DNA of 64,000 nt from Impatiens glandulifera (taxonomy: Eukaryota; Streptophyta; Magnoliopsida; Ericales; Balsaminaceae). Shown here in pieces: positions 47,691 through 60,836 of this stretch; the stretch's first letter is position 1; the number at the start of each line of letters is the position of its first letter. The notes beneath the pieces are model-generated. The model did no database searches. It saw only the letters and a list, made by a program, of their open reading frames with translations, and was not told the origin of the DNA. The DNA lies in contig NC_061864.1 in NCBI RefSeq assembly GCF_907164915.1, forward strand, positions 9,493,889-9,557,888. The letters are read 5' to 3'. Both the position numbers and the translations under genes were made by a program.

Positions 47691-48299
47691 TTTAAAAAAA
47701 ATGATCAAAATATATTACAAAATTAATAAAGTATAATCATTTTCTCAACAGAAAGATTTACTTAATCATAATGGCATTAATGAATAGTGCTCTTAATAAG
47801 AAAAAGTAAATAAATATAAGTTTATTATATATTTTCAGTCTCACATTTTCAAAAATAATTGAATTAGTTTCTTATCATTAATACCACCTTTTCTATGTTT
47901 GACTAAATTTAATTACAAATATTTTTTCAACCAATCCTATTCTCATTTTTTTTAAAAACATATACTTTTAATTAATTAACCCATTTTTCAATAAACTATT
48001 TAAAAATAACTCATTAATTGTTATCAAATCAAATAAACCTTTATTTTTTTTTCTATCATTGCCAGCTTATTATCTTGTTGTAATAAGTCTCCTTTTCATT
48101 TTTCTATTTCATCCAACGTCTCTAATTTACAAAATCTTGAGTTTTCAAATTTGAAATCTTTTGGTCTCGTTTGGATAAGCTTATAATTGAAATAACATTT
48201 CCTTGTAAAAATGTTTCTTTTAATATAAATAATGTTATAAATATATTTACCCAAAAACAAACAAAGCCTCTTTTTGATATTACTTAATAATATATATTT

Positions 48300-51200
48300 A
48301 GTGAGTTGTTTATTAATAAATTGTGAGAGATTGGAGAGATCGAGGACGAAGAAGGTGGTGATCGATTTTTCATTTTCTAGAGCAACCACACTGTGAGTTA
48401 ATTCATTCATGTTTTTTTTTTCTTTCATAAAATGAACATTCTTTCTTCTTCTTAGTACACATTTTGTTTATTTGTTTGTACTTTATTAATATTTTTCGGA
48501 ATGGTTCGATGGATATATATACTAACTATATATTTGCTTGTGTCCTAAATAAAAGAACGGTTCAGACCAGATCGAGCAGCCTGCCTATCATCTATCCATA
48601 GGTAATTTAATTCTCTATTTTAATTTTAGTATTACAAATCATTGAGTTTTTGTCTGTCTATTTGATTTATTTCTAGATCTGCCTTGGTTTTTGTTTGTTT
48701 TTGGTCTGTAATGATGTGACTTTCTAGATCTGCCTTGGTTTTTGTGTTTTTGGGTATATAATGATGTGATTGATATAAGGTATGCATTTTCTTGCTCGGT
48801 AGATTTGTACCTATGGCTTGTTTGATGAAAAGATTTTTGGAATAAAATCCAATTTTTATCCTAAAATTCAAATTTTTATTCAAAAATCCAAACATTTTAT
48901 TAACTATCAAATTAAATAATTTTATTATTTAAATACTAAAATTACCCTCTAATTTTATCTTTTCTCTCTAAACCATCATTCTCTCACTTACACCATATCC
49001 TCTAAAGTCAAAGGACAAATTAGTCTTCAAAGTTTAAAAACTACTTTTTTTTCTATTTTTTATCAAATAAAGGATTTTTGGATAAAACCCAGATAAAACT
49101 AAAAAAAAACTCTTTTCTCAAACAAGGATATTTATATATATGTTTGTCACAAAATTGCAATGAGTTGTAATCTGTCCATTTCCTTAAATATATGGTTTTT
49201 ATAATGTCTTTATTCTTTTCTATATATTATTTTTAAATTGTTCATAAAAACAAGGTGAATTGTAATTAGCTCAACTATCTATAAGAGTCTGATTTAATAG
49301 AGCAACAATTTTATATTTAATTTTCATTAATAACTCCTGAGTTGAAGCAGGTCAATGTTAGTGGAAATCATATGAGTTGTTTTCTACTGAACAAATCTAT
49401 GTTTTTAGTTATGTGACATGTTTTTTTTTTTATTCTTTTAAATTGAATCATATATATATATTATATATATTATATATATATATATATAGTTAGTTAGTTT
49501 TTAACTATATAAAAATATCTGATGATTCTTTTCTACTAGGAAAATAACATCCATTTGGATCAATTCAACAATTTTAAAACAAATTTAAACTTGTACAGGA
49601 AATGGGTTGTTTAGAAAATCAGACCTAGATCTATTATATATGTAGATGTAAGTATGATTTTTTAATGCTGTTTGCAATTTATTAATTATGCTTCGATGAT
49701 TTTTGTCGTTACGTGTATGTTTTGTACTATTTCTGTTGTCGTTACCTGTGTATGTTTTTGTACTATTTCTGTTGTCGTTACCTGTGTATGTTTTGTACTC
49801 TTTCTTTTGTCGTCACATCTTCTTTAGTAGATTTTGTTTTCAATTACATACTTGTAACATAATTTGTACACTAAATGCTTAATTGTTGCATTTGATTTTA
49901 TTAGGATTCTTTTGAATAAATTACACTTAACTAATTTATTTTATTCAAAATTGTCTTAACAATGGAAGGTTTTTTGTCACCAAAGCTTGAAGATGGATCC
50001 AAAAAACAACATTCCTTCTAACGGCTTCAATGGATCATCTTCCATCGATCGAAACGACAACCAAACCCCGGTTGTAAACGATTCAACTCAACTGCCTGTT
50101 GTAGCCCCCTTGGCTATAGAAGAACCAACTATCTCACTCCCATCCCAATTACCCAACAACCTCAACCATGTTGGCCATGATCCACGACAATTTGACATAA
50201 GTTCTCTATATCGAGATGGAAGAATTGACCTAAGATTGGTTCAGAAAGCCAGCAACTTCATCAACGAGCAGTACATGAACCAGCAGCAAATCGCCAACAA
50301 TGCTAGTGCAGCCGCGATTGGTAGTGCATCTAGCAGCACAACAAAGCGGGGGCCCATAATTGACAATGTTCATGTGCTAAACAGGTGGTTAATGCTTAAC
50401 TCTTAATTAGAAGTTTTTTTTTGTAAATGATTTTTTCTATACTAACAACATAAATATAACTATTTGCAATTTTCATGAAACAAAGTGACACAAGTCAATC
50501 AAGCAGGAAAAGACCTTTCCATTCCCCCGATTTCCAAGTCCCAAACTTCTTGAATGGACCTCATTGTCCACAGCCCAAGTACCAAGCATTGACAAGGTAA
50601 GTCTTAACATTTTTTAATTGATGCATGTTCTCATATTATGTTACTATGGTTAGAGATTTTTATTTGAATTTAACAAATAATTTGTCGATATAGGCCGCCA
50701 CATTCTACTAATGACAAGGCACCATGTCTTATTAAGGAAAATACAGGTTTTCTAATGTCTCTCTTTTATTAACTATAATTAAGTAAACATCATTCATATT
50801 AAAGACTAATATTATCTTTGTGCTTATTTGATTAGATGGTGGTAAAGCGAAGATTGAACTAGGAACCAGTTCTCAGGTTAACATTTACAATTACTTAAGT
50901 TTACATATAGAATAGTGTAAATATATTCTTGTATTATTAAAATAAACATTGTCATTGTCACACTATATATACCCTTAACAAGTAAATAGAAATTGAACAT
51001 TATTATAGGTATTTTGTAATCATTTTGGGTTAATTTGATTTTACATCTGAAATTGAAATTTGTGCAGCTGCCTAATCAGATTGGAGGAATGAACCAAGTT
51101 ACAAATGGGTAAGTTTATTATTTAATTTGTTTCAATTAACAACTATATATAACCTAAGTTTATGCATAATATGAACTTAACCACAATTCTGAATTCCAGA

Positions 51201-51699
51201 AATAATGCAGAGCACGAACAACTTTCTGAGTCAGAAAAATTACATTTGTTATTACAGTTGTTAAAAGATGCATGTAATAAAGGTACTTAAATATTTATTA
51301 TTATTAGTATTATAACTCATGTCAATATTAGTTTGTTTTATTATTCAATTATCCTTAACTTATTGGGGTTTTCTTATAAATTTGTTTGTTTCAGCACCAC
51401 CAGTTGTGAACTCAGAGCCCCAAATCTGTATTGGTCATGTAACTGGAGGAGGCGTAATCAATACCAATGAAGTTATGATTCCATACCCAGAAAAAAATAA
51501 TGTCTGCGCTGAAAACAACCCTACTCAAGTGCTGCCCGAGGAGAATGATCGGCTGATTGAAGCTCGATCGCCACTGATAACCTTTGCACCCTTAGAAGAA
51601 AATGAAGATTTTGTGGACCCGCTGCTATGGGTAAACGATGACGAGCCTTTGGTCTATTCGAAGAAGTTGGATTTTTCTTATCTTGGGGAAGACATGTAA
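48300..51699 (+). CDS. Orphan array gene D: short family member, 341 aa
   Basis: A leader exon probably ends at 48392 (CACT|GTGAGT). The leader intron ends at 49985 and may contain another small exon. Coding exons: 49993-50384, 50486-50596, 50694-50746, 50836-50876, 51068-51108, 51200-51282 and 51395-51699 (TAA). Phases equal those of B and C. ATG 49993 is chosen; the TTG six bases upstream is not a start. The usual exon-2 acceptor (TTGTAG in A-C) is mutated to TTGCAA here, and AAACAAAG at 50485 serves instead, keeping the frame and dropping about five residues. The W-x-G...LFKF segment of the last exon is also missing. Motifs kept: APLAIEE, QLPNN, RKRPF ... PKYQALTR, ENNPTQVLPEE, and an altered C-terminus KKLDFSYLGEDM. 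Function unknown. Confidence 0.8.
48817..49126. mobile_element. MITE-like element in the leader intron of gene D
   Basis: Ends CTTGTTTGATGAAAAGATTT and (reverse of the right end) CTTGTTTGAGAAAAGAGTTT are imperfect inverted repeats of about 24 bases. Both subterminal zones repeat GGATTTTTGGATAAAA/TTTTATCC-type words. No secure target duplication. ~310 bp, no coding capacity. A PIF/Harbinger or hAT origin is possible. Confidence 0.55.
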
Positions 51700-52128
51700 C
51701 TAATGATCGAGTCAACATGAACCTTGTTGGTGGGATGCTTTTAGTTCTTGAAGATCATAAAGGTTGACTTTGCATGATAGGTTTGTTATTTACATTTAAA
51801 TAGTGTCTTTTGGTTATTTGTCATGGATATTATTTGCTTGCATAATTTCTATTTGTGATGGAGAAGGACAATTTTGAACAATTCTTGGATTGGTTAATTA
51901 TGTTTTATGGAGTTTACAAGACTTTATGCTGCTTTCAAGTATTTTCTTTAAATACATATTTGAATGAAACCTATTCTAGATTAAGTGATTATTGTTGAGT
52001 TAACTTTGTACTATTCTTTTAAGATAGTTTATATAAATAGTAATCTTTAATAAAATTATCTATACAACATTCTATTGTCAATCATACCACTTCAACAATG
52101 GTATGTTTTTTGTCACCAAAGCTTCAAG

Positions 52129-53054
52129 ATGGATGGAACCGAAAAACAACATTCCTTCTTACGGCTTCAATTGACCATCTTCTATCTATCCAAATGAACG
52201 GCCAAACCCCCGTTGTAAACAATATAACTCAACTGCAATGTGACCCCCTTGCTATTGAAGAACCAAAGATCCCCGCTCATCCGAATTACCCAACAACCTC
52301 AACCATGTTGGCTATGATCCACGATATTTTTACATAACTTCTCTATATCGTGGAGGAAGAATTGACAATCTAGGGTGACCATTATTGACAATCTTCATTT
52401 TTTATTTTTAAATGATTTCTTTCTATACTAACAACATAGATACTATTACTTGTAATTTTCATGAAACAAAGTGTCCAGTAGAACACAAGGCAATCAAGCA
52501 GGAAAATGCATTTCCATATGACTGATTGCCCCAAACTTCTTGAACGACCCTCGTTATCGTTATCGCCAACCCAAGTACCAAGCATTGACCACGTAAGCCT
52601 TAAAAATTTTTAAATGGAACATCTTCTCAAATTATTTTATAGTTTGGGAATTTTATTTGAATTTAACAAGTAATTGTCAATATATATGTGTCATCAAATG
52701 GTAGCGCATCGACTAAAAAATATTATATTGTGCTTCTTCCGATGGTAACGCGTAGACTGAAAATATTATCTTGTGTTTCTTCAGATGATAGCGCGTCGCT
52801 TGAATTAGGATCGAGTGACATTTATCGGTTAACATTTACATTTACTCAAGTTTGCGTATAGAATGGTGTTCGTAAATATATATAATTAAATTATCATTTT
52901 AAGAAATTTTGTATTATTAAAATAAATGTTTGAAATGTAAATATATATATATATATATATATATATAACTTGCACGTTATTATTATCATATGATTAGCTA
53001 ATGATGATCACTTTGACGGACAAGTTTGATTTTTCTTTTTGGGGAGACATGTAG
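52129..53054 (+). pseudogene. Decayed fifth copy (E) of the array family, closest to gene D
   Basis: Starts about 430 bp after the stop of gene D. The acceptor-side sequence (TTTTTTGTCACCAAAGCTT) and start codon match gene D at 49,975-49,995. A short insertion after the second codon shifts frame, and a G-to-T change creates TGA soon after. The homologies continue: TGGCTATGATCCACGAT, the exon-2 block with PKYQALT (about 52,565-52,590), and three tandem bits of exon 4 (GATGGTAACGCG / GATGATAGCGCG). It then jumps straight to the C-terminal end (KFDFSFWGDM-stop, 53,020-53,054), so exons 5-6 and most of 7 are deleted. Not expected to make a protein. Confidence 0.85.
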
Positions 53055-53201
53055 TGATTGGAATCAATTTTCAAATTGAACATTTTTTATCATTCAACTT
53101 CACAAATTAATCTTTTTTCCGTTCATTTTCAAACTATTTAACTTTACTATTCAAATTTAGTTTTTCTTTTCTTTTTAATTAATTAATTTATTTACCTCTA
53201 A

Positions 53202-53249
<48 letters not shown>

Positions 53250-54262
53250 TTATTAATTTTTTTGTTAAATATTTAAATTATTATTTTTATAAATTTAATT
53301 ATTTATATTTTAATATATATTAAATTTCAATTATTATTTTATATAATTTTTTATTATTTTTTAAGTTTTCATCCAATATTATATAAATAAGAATGGTTTA
53401 AATATAATAACAAACACATTTCAAAACACATTCAAAGTGTCACTTAACAAAGTCAATACATATTAAAAATATAAACCACAAATATTCATTAACTAACAAA
53501 CCTAACTTAAAATCTAGTATTAACAATTCTAGAGAAGCAAAAAAAAAATAGTATTCAATGAGATGGATAACTCACGAAAAAACATAATTTGTGAGACGAA
53601 AAAACATAATTTGTAGGAGATGTGACCAAGAATGTAAAATATGAGACGTAGTAAAATCGTTAATAATTTAAATAATGATCATTGTAATTATTTTTTTTTA
53701 TGAAGTATTAAATTATTATATTGTTATGTTTAAAATATTTTAAATTTATTAATATTTATCAGTTATTTATGAAAAATTAAATATTTATTATATTATATAA
53801 ATATTAATTAAAATATAAATATATATATATATATTAAAATATAAATAATTAAATTTATAAAAATAATAATTAAAATATATATTAAAATATAAATAATCAA
53901 ATTTATAAAAAAATATAATTTAAATCAAATTTATAAAATATCCAAGATGTTCAACCATTTCCTTAGCAACTTATTAAAAAATTTCTGTAGTAACATCTAT
54001 TATAATTTTAACTAGATTCAAAAACATTTCATATAGAAACATGAAGAGGGGCAGCCAAACATATACAAATATGACAATTGACATCAATGATATTAAGAAT
54101 TAATTCATTCTAATTAAATAAAAGTCTTTACTAATACAATACCAAATCCCCATCATAAACTAATGGATCCAATCAAATTCCAAACTGAAAATGATTTTTA
54201 TTATAATTTTAACTAGATTCAAAAGCATTTATCCTTATATACAAACAAGAAAACAATCACGC
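53055..54262. other. Gene-free AT-rich spacer
   Basis: Contains (TTA)n and TA runs around 53,205-53,250 and 53,815-53,835 and A/T-only stretches. The last ~150 bases are the probable 3' UTR of the minus-strand gene that follows. Confidence 0.5.
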
Positions 54263-57200
54263 CTAATTCCAAACTTCACGAAGGAGTTCATACCTTACAG
54301 TTCTTCCATTAGCGACGTCAACAGATGGAGATGATGGGAAATTCTGAATGAAGGATGTTAGAGGTGACTGCAACTCCTCCAATTCCTCATCACTCGTATA
54401 CCCTTTTCGTTGTATGACAGACGCATTCCTCGAAAGTTGATGAGATTTAGTTCCTGCTTCTGCAACTTTCTCCGCCACGTCCTTCGAACAGGGAGGGGTA
54501 TAGATAACCGGAGAAGCTCTATAAGGGAAGCTTCCAGCTGATTCTCCAGATATTCTGCGTTCTATCAGACACTGAAACAGTACACATGTAATAATTTATG
54601 AACAATGTGGATTTTTAGCATTTATGCAACGTTTGAAACTCGTAAGAAGGGATACCTCGGCATTTAATGACTCTAAAACAGCACCAGGAACAGGGTCTGG
54701 GCAGAACTCGTCTGGGGTGAAGTTGCAGAGTATTCGTTTGACCAATGGAAGACCGATAGATGGACAAACCTACAAAAAGTATGTATTATAGTTTAGCCAT
54801 CTTACTTGTTGAAGTATAAGGAAATTGCAAGATAATAACCTCTTCTCTAACTGGCCGATTTATAAGCATGTCTTTTGGAAGCATCAAAAGATCACTAAGG
54901 GAACTGAGAAGGTTGAAATGTTTTGACTCGACATTTCCACCTTGATTATCATCATCTGAGTTGATCTGCTCATTTTCCTTTGATGAATCATATTCATTGG
55001 TTCCAAACAGCTCAACAAGCAATCTAGACCAATTTCCGATCTATATGAAAAAAGAAAAAGGGGAAAAAGTCGGAATTTCCGATTAGATGGATAATCTTTT
55101 CTGTTTCAAGCTATAACATTAATGCAGGGTGAAACAAGGCCTTGCTTGGTTGGGATTCTCTTCTCAACATAATCACTTCTTTTAAGAATTAATTACCTTC
55201 ATCAAATGATGTTGTTTTGATTTTAAATTTGATTCATTATGAAATTAGCAATGCAATAACACAGGTCATTTAAATATTTTTCAATCTAAAAACCATTTCT
55301 CTCCAAAATTCAAACAAGCTCCAAGTTCCGAGAATTGTCTTAAAGTTAATTTCACATTTACCTTAGTAAACCCTCATGAGGCTTTATCAATGCATTTAAC
55401 TTCTCAAAACTAAGAACAATTTTCTTTCATTTTTAGTTTTCAGAATTATATATGGAAAAAGAACTAGCAGTTTATAATAAACCAACAATCCATTGGTTGT
55501 GACAAAGGCAAGTACAGCAAGATGACAGTAAAAAACAAAAGAAGAAAGGAAGAGAGAATACCCACCGAATTTTTCAGTTGTGCACCTGAACCAAAACTCA
55601 AATCCCCCGCAGGTATAGGCAAAACGTTAGGATCGATTATAGGATCTGATAAAGGATCAGTTGGAATCTCGTGAGCTGATTCACGCAGAATAGCATTAAA
55701 CATAGCCACATCTAGCCTTGAAACACACTGTTCCATGACCTGGAGACATACAAGCATGTTTATGATAGACTCAAGATGGCGAAAATAAGAAGTTTGATGA
55801 AAAGAAAATACCTTTCTTGACAATGCAGGGAGGCAGCCACATTCATGCCCGCCTGCTCGAACTGGACAAAGTCGTTTAAGAGCATCCTCAAACGCATTTT
55901 TCCAGAGGTCAATCGAGTAGCTTCCTTTCTCATGATCGTCTGACGATAGCATTTTACCAGAATTCGTTTTTTCAGTTGGGGATTGCATGTTTGGAGTCAA
56001 AGCCTAGAATCATGACAACATATTTACCATTTACTTGTATCATAATTCATAAAGAAATATCACCACCATATGTACCAGATATTTACCTGCCACCAAATAG
56101 ACTCAACTATCCTATTGAAAATCCAGTATTCAACTTTCTCTAGTGTGGCTATGAATGTGCTAGTCTCTTGCCAGTCATCGAGGAATTGCGTAAATCCCTG
56201 CTTAGAATTACCTTTCCATTTCAAAGATGATAGCTTGCTTTCACTTTTCTTTCCTTGACCTGCTACCTCAAAAATTCTTGAATGGGAGCATGAATTCCCA
56301 AAGACTTGCGAGATAATTTCCCTCAGAACAACAGTGTTGGACAACCAGAAAGACAACCTTAGGAAAAGGGAAACAACGTCAATATATACTCTTTGTCATT
56401 TTAAATTGTCTGAAAATCTGCTAGAATAATATTTTGATCATACCTTGGCACATCATTGCTGGAGGATTTGGCAACAAAAATAAGTCCAGAGATAGCACTT
56501 CTTGCAACTGTTGCCCGTTTGTCCGATGACCAATATTTGCAAGCGTGGATGTATAACCTAGAAAGCCTCCTAGCAGATGTATGCACTTTATGTGCTGAAC
56601 TTCCATGCTCAGGTACAACAGAATAGAGTGAAATTTCAAGGGCAGCAACTTCTCTTAGCTCCTCTTCAAGTTTCTGAATTCTCATCTCCATCTCTTCAAT
56701 TTTTTTGTCCATACCAGGTTTCTCTTTGTGCTCATCATTTGAGGCCTCCTCCAATACATCCACTTCCTTTACCTCATGAACAGGTTCGCCGTTAACACTG
56801 CAAGGATGAATTTTCACATTCTTTGAGGAGGCAATTTCTGTCAAGCCTTCATTGGATTCAATGCTGTTCTGCAATTCTCCATCTGGATCGGGTTCTCCAT
56901 TTTCTTTCTTCTCTTCCCTCTCTAAACCAATGGAATTCGCGCTTATTTCTTCCTTATTCTCTTTTTCAGAAACTTCAGATGGTTTTAGATCTTGAGATGG
57001 CTCCTCCAATCTGCTGGTATCATCATCATCATCAGCATAATGTATGACCATGTTCTTATACACCTCAACAGGCTCTGTAGTAGGTTGTGAAAGGGTACAT
57101 GGACTGGGATTCAGTTTTTCTGAAGAAGATTTAGATTCAGCTTCACTCTCAATCAAAGTATTACTGGCATGTTCTAGTGGAAGCTTTCGTTCTCTCCTTT

Positions 57201-57264
57201 GAGATCTTCCAGAATATTTCTTCTGATTATTGTTTGGAGTTATCTTCTTGTCAACCTCTTTCAT
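54263..57264 (-). CDS. gar2-like / DIL-related plant protein, 693 aa
   Basis: Seven coding exons on the minus strand: 57264-56444, 56357-56087, 56003-55812, 55739-55566, 55040-54840, 54769-54656 and 54571-54263 (TAG). All junctions are GT-AG and in frame, totalling 693 aa. The N-terminal ~190 residues are charged, Ser/Glu-rich and disordered. A coiled coil follows (MDKKIEEMEMRIQKLEEELR), then the family core: EISLYSVVPEHGSS, HTSARRLSRLYIHACKYW, VPRLSFWLSNTVVLREIIS, FTQFLDDW and ISGESAGSFPYRASPVIY. The core matches Arabidopsis At2g42320/At3g57780 (called nucleolar gar2-like) and the C-terminal region of the larger EEIG1/EHBP1-type (NT-C2) plant proteins. This short form lacks an NT-C2 domain. 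Biochemical role not established; the 'nucleolar' name rests on low-complexity similarity. A leader exon ending at 57688 precedes the coding part. Confidence 0.9.
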
Positions 57265-57730
57265 AATACAAACTCAGTTAAACTTTAAAGACATCTATCA
57301 TTTAGGAATCTAGAATCCAAGTTCTTGATACAATGCGCTATCAGTAAATATTCCAACCAAACAACTGCATTCGAATTCAACAGGTCTTTCCCTTGAATCT
57401 ACATGAATAAAACACGTCAACAATCAAATTGAATGCGTAGATCAACATCAAAAGTAAATGCAGAAAGTTTAACTCCATCCATTCACTAGCTAAGATGAAA
57501 TTGAACCCAATTAGGGATCTCGAGCAGTCTAAACACAACTGTTAATGAAATTGGTAAGCCATAACACAATTTATTCCTAGTTTAAGGGAATTCCATTGAC
57601 GGTAGACAAACCAATCCAAAAGAAGTAAGCAGAATTGAAGCAAAGTACATTGGGAAGAAGCAGAAGATAGAAAAGAAACAAACTCACCACCGAGAAATCT
57701 TCTCTTAAACTTGGAGTCTCTCAAAAAGGT

Positions 57731-57757
57731 TCATTGGCACGACGATCGCGTCGCCAT
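57731..57757 (-). promoter_or_regulatory. uORF (8 codons + stop) in the gar2-like leader
   Basis: On the minus strand, ATG at 57757 opens M-A-T-R-S-S-C-Q-stop. A second ATG at 57734 overlaps its end and opens a 9-codon frame ending at TAA. Both precede the leader donor CGGTG|GTGAGT at 57688, so they would be in the mature 5' UTR. Confidence 0.5.
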
Positions 57758-57821
57758 CTTTCAAAATTCGTTCACTCTCTCACACAAACACACACACACA
57801 TGAGACATCCATTAATACAGA

Positions 57822-57839
57822 CTCTCTCTCTCTCTCTTG
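57822..57839. repeat. (CT)n run in the gar2-like promoter/leader
   Basis: CTCTCTCTCTCTCTCT on the plus strand (GA on the gene strand), next to an ACACAC run at 57783-57800. Such Y-patches are common near plant transcription starts. Confidence 0.7.
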
Positions 57840-57999
57840 AATTATGGAAGGTTATGAGTGCGGGGGAACAGCATGATTTAAAAGAGAAGAAGAATACGTA
57901 AATACAGTAGAGAGAGATAAACGCAAATGGTGGCCAGCGATGGGCGATGGGCGGCTGGAAGAAGAGCGGTTGTCGGTGGACGCCAGTAAACCGCAAGTT

Positions 58000-58525
58000 A
58001 CTTAATGTAAGTAAGAGTTTAATTTATCAGTTAATTCTCACTTTACTCTTACGGTTTCATTTTCACAAGTTTAAATAAATCAATTCAACTTTCTATTAAT
58101 ACTGGTTTATTTCTATTAATTGAAAAATGTGAATATAGAATATTGACCATTTATATACTTATTTTTTACACTAAACTTTTTAATGGGTTGGAAAATGTGT
58201 TTGAAGATATTTTTTTTAATAAATTCAATAAAATTTATTATTTTGTTTATTTAATTATTAAAAAAATAATAAAATTTATATTTATTTATTTATTTTATTC
58301 CCCACCCCTAATAATATATGTTTCTAAATTCATTTAATTTTTTTTATTTACTTTTTACCTAAAATGATTTTATTTGAATCAAATCTTTCATATAAATTAA
58401 AATAAAAGTAATAAAATACTAGTTTTCAATTACCAACTTTTTTTAATAAAATTAAATTTGACTTTATGAAGTAAGTTATAATTTATAAATAATATTATGC
58501 AGATTTAATATAATGTCTTTGATAA

Positions 58526-58569
<44 letters not shown>

Positions 58570-60836
58570 CTATTCATAAATTAACTTTAAAATAATTAAT
58601 CAAATAAAATCAAATACAAAAATATAAACATACAAATAATTTCAAATGATTTTTTTTATTAAACAAAAACATAAAAAATAATTTATTTCTAAAAAATTCT
58701 CCATATATTTAAGTCTTACCATTAACTAATATATTTTAAGAGAATTGATATATAGAGAGCTAATATATTTTAAGAGAATTAATATATAGAGAGAATTTGG
58801 TGAGGGAATGACTTGACATCACTTCATTGTTGGAAAATGTAAAAGTGAGAGGAAAAAGAGAAAATAGAGAAATTATTTGATTTTTTCAGCGAATAAGATT
58901 ATGTCAGTCATTCTCTTACCAAATTCCCTCCCTAATCATTTCTCAAATTTTACTCATATTTTAAATAGGCATTTAATTGTATAAACGGTACATTTAAACA
59001 TAATAGAACAAATTTTGTTATATTAAAATCCTCTAATATGTTTTTATTATCAATTTATTAGTTTGGACGATTTAATAATTCAGATTCTATTTTCTAATAA
59101 AAATGGAGAAATATAATATTTATGTTAAAAGTGGAGAAATATAATATTTATGTTAAAAGTTAATAAAAATTATCTAATTTAATTAGTTGATTATAATGTT
59201 AAGTTGAATTGGAGTCTTGATTCAAACACCATTCATTGCACTATTTGGCTACATGTGGTTCCTTTATGATATCTCAATTAAAAAGAGTTTTGATAGAAGA
59301 GGATAGAATTTTAAATTCAGATCTCAATAAAATAAATAAATAAACACTTAAAAGAGTTATAAATATGAAATTTGTGATGTTTTTCCTCTAATTTTGTAAG
59401 GTTTTATGTTATTTCATTGTGCTTGAGAAAAGCTCAAAGACAAAGAAGGTGGGCCAACCCTAGTCAAGTCGAGTCTTCGTTCCTTTTTGGGGGTCATTTC
59501 GTGGGTGAATAGATCGAACCAAGTATTGATGGGGGCGGGCCCAATTATGATTTTCTGGTCGCCCTAGCCAACTAAGCAACCGGTTAAACCAGCTCATTAG
59601 CATCAATGAACTTGTTTTCTTTTGCTGCATTATTTAATAACAGTAATCATTCTTTTTAGTATGTGCGGCAAAATAGTGCTCCATTTAAAGTAACCTTTTT
59701 CTAATTCAAAATATGTCTGCCATATTAAGCATTTTCACCCAACTAACTGCTTTAATTATACACACATCTCCTCTAAATAAACACTTCTTAAGAGTTGAAT
59801 CTAATTCTCACCTCCAATTTTAAACATATTTCCTGAATTTGGAAATCTTTGTATAAATTAAACAATCTCTTTGCAGTAATTGATCATGGAAAAGCTTTAT
59901 TGCCCACTTTCTTCTTCTTCAAGTGTAGTTTTTTTTTGTCAATGGCCTATATTAATGGTTACCCAATTTGGACAACAATGCAGCTAGCCAGCTATGGATG
60001 TTTAATTGACTAAATTTGGTCATTAGTTAGATGAAAGAGTTGGATTTGCCCATTACCTAAGTTATTTAAACTCGACCCTTATACATGTTCCAACTCAAAT
60101 GGCTCGAGAAGACCTTGTTTTACTATCCTAGTTGGTTTATTATATTAATCAAAGAGTTTATTACTATTTTTCAATTCCCGGAATTGTGGGGTTCGTGCTA
60201 GCCACCTTTAGAACCAAACCCGGTTCACAAAACAAAAATCAACTCTGGTTATTTAAGAAAAAGAAACTTGTAAGAAAGTGCAAAGAAGAAGCACATCCCG
60301 ATTTCCACTGAATTTTATACTCTGCTATCATATTATTATTATTATATGTAGATGCTTTCTTCCTATTTAATTTAAAATATTTATTTCTCCAGAATCCAGA
60401 TCCAGATTTTGGAAGATCTTGGCCAAATCTCTCTATAAACAAATAAATAAATAAACCCCTTTAAGTAAACCACTCATTATGACAACAATTACTTATTCTT
60501 AATAATGAAACAAACCCCAAAAAAAAGGAACTAGTTAAGGACATATATGAAACATGATAATACAAACTTCCCTATAATAAATAGTGAAATTTTAAAGTGC
60601 ATTACCAAACCATATTCAGTATTTTCATACATGAGAAGTATCATATCTTCTAACTCTTCTAAATCAGTATTATTGCTAATTAAATAAATAGGCTAAATTT
60701 AAGCCAAACATCCACTTATTGGCGCCAATCCAACATGGTCTTCTTCTCTCTAATTCTTCCACTAACTGCTAATAATACTGTACTGATAATAATATATGTA
60801 TGTACAGTATTACTATCTTCTACTGGTGTTACCTTC
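58000..60836. other. Spacer between gar2-like and bHLH genes
   Basis: AT-rich, with a (TA)n run at 58529-58568, a 36-bp tandem duplication at 58730-58795 and a 31-bp one at 59102-59160. A segment at 59,440-59,610 (GGGGGCGGGCCCAATTATG, AAGCAACCGGTTAAACCAG) has raised GC and is unexplained. I saw no sign of the small complex I subunit gene found between the equivalent Arabidopsis neighbours. Confidence 0.45.
58785..58952. mobile_element. Second copy of the short MITE family seen at 20.8 kb
   Basis: GAGAATTTGGTGAGGGAATG on the left and CATTCTCTTACCAAATTCCC on the right are inverted. The right arm CTCCCTAATCATTTCTCAAA parallels CTCCCAATCATTTCTCACAT of the 20,811-20,971 element. Exact ends uncertain. 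Confidence 0.5.
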
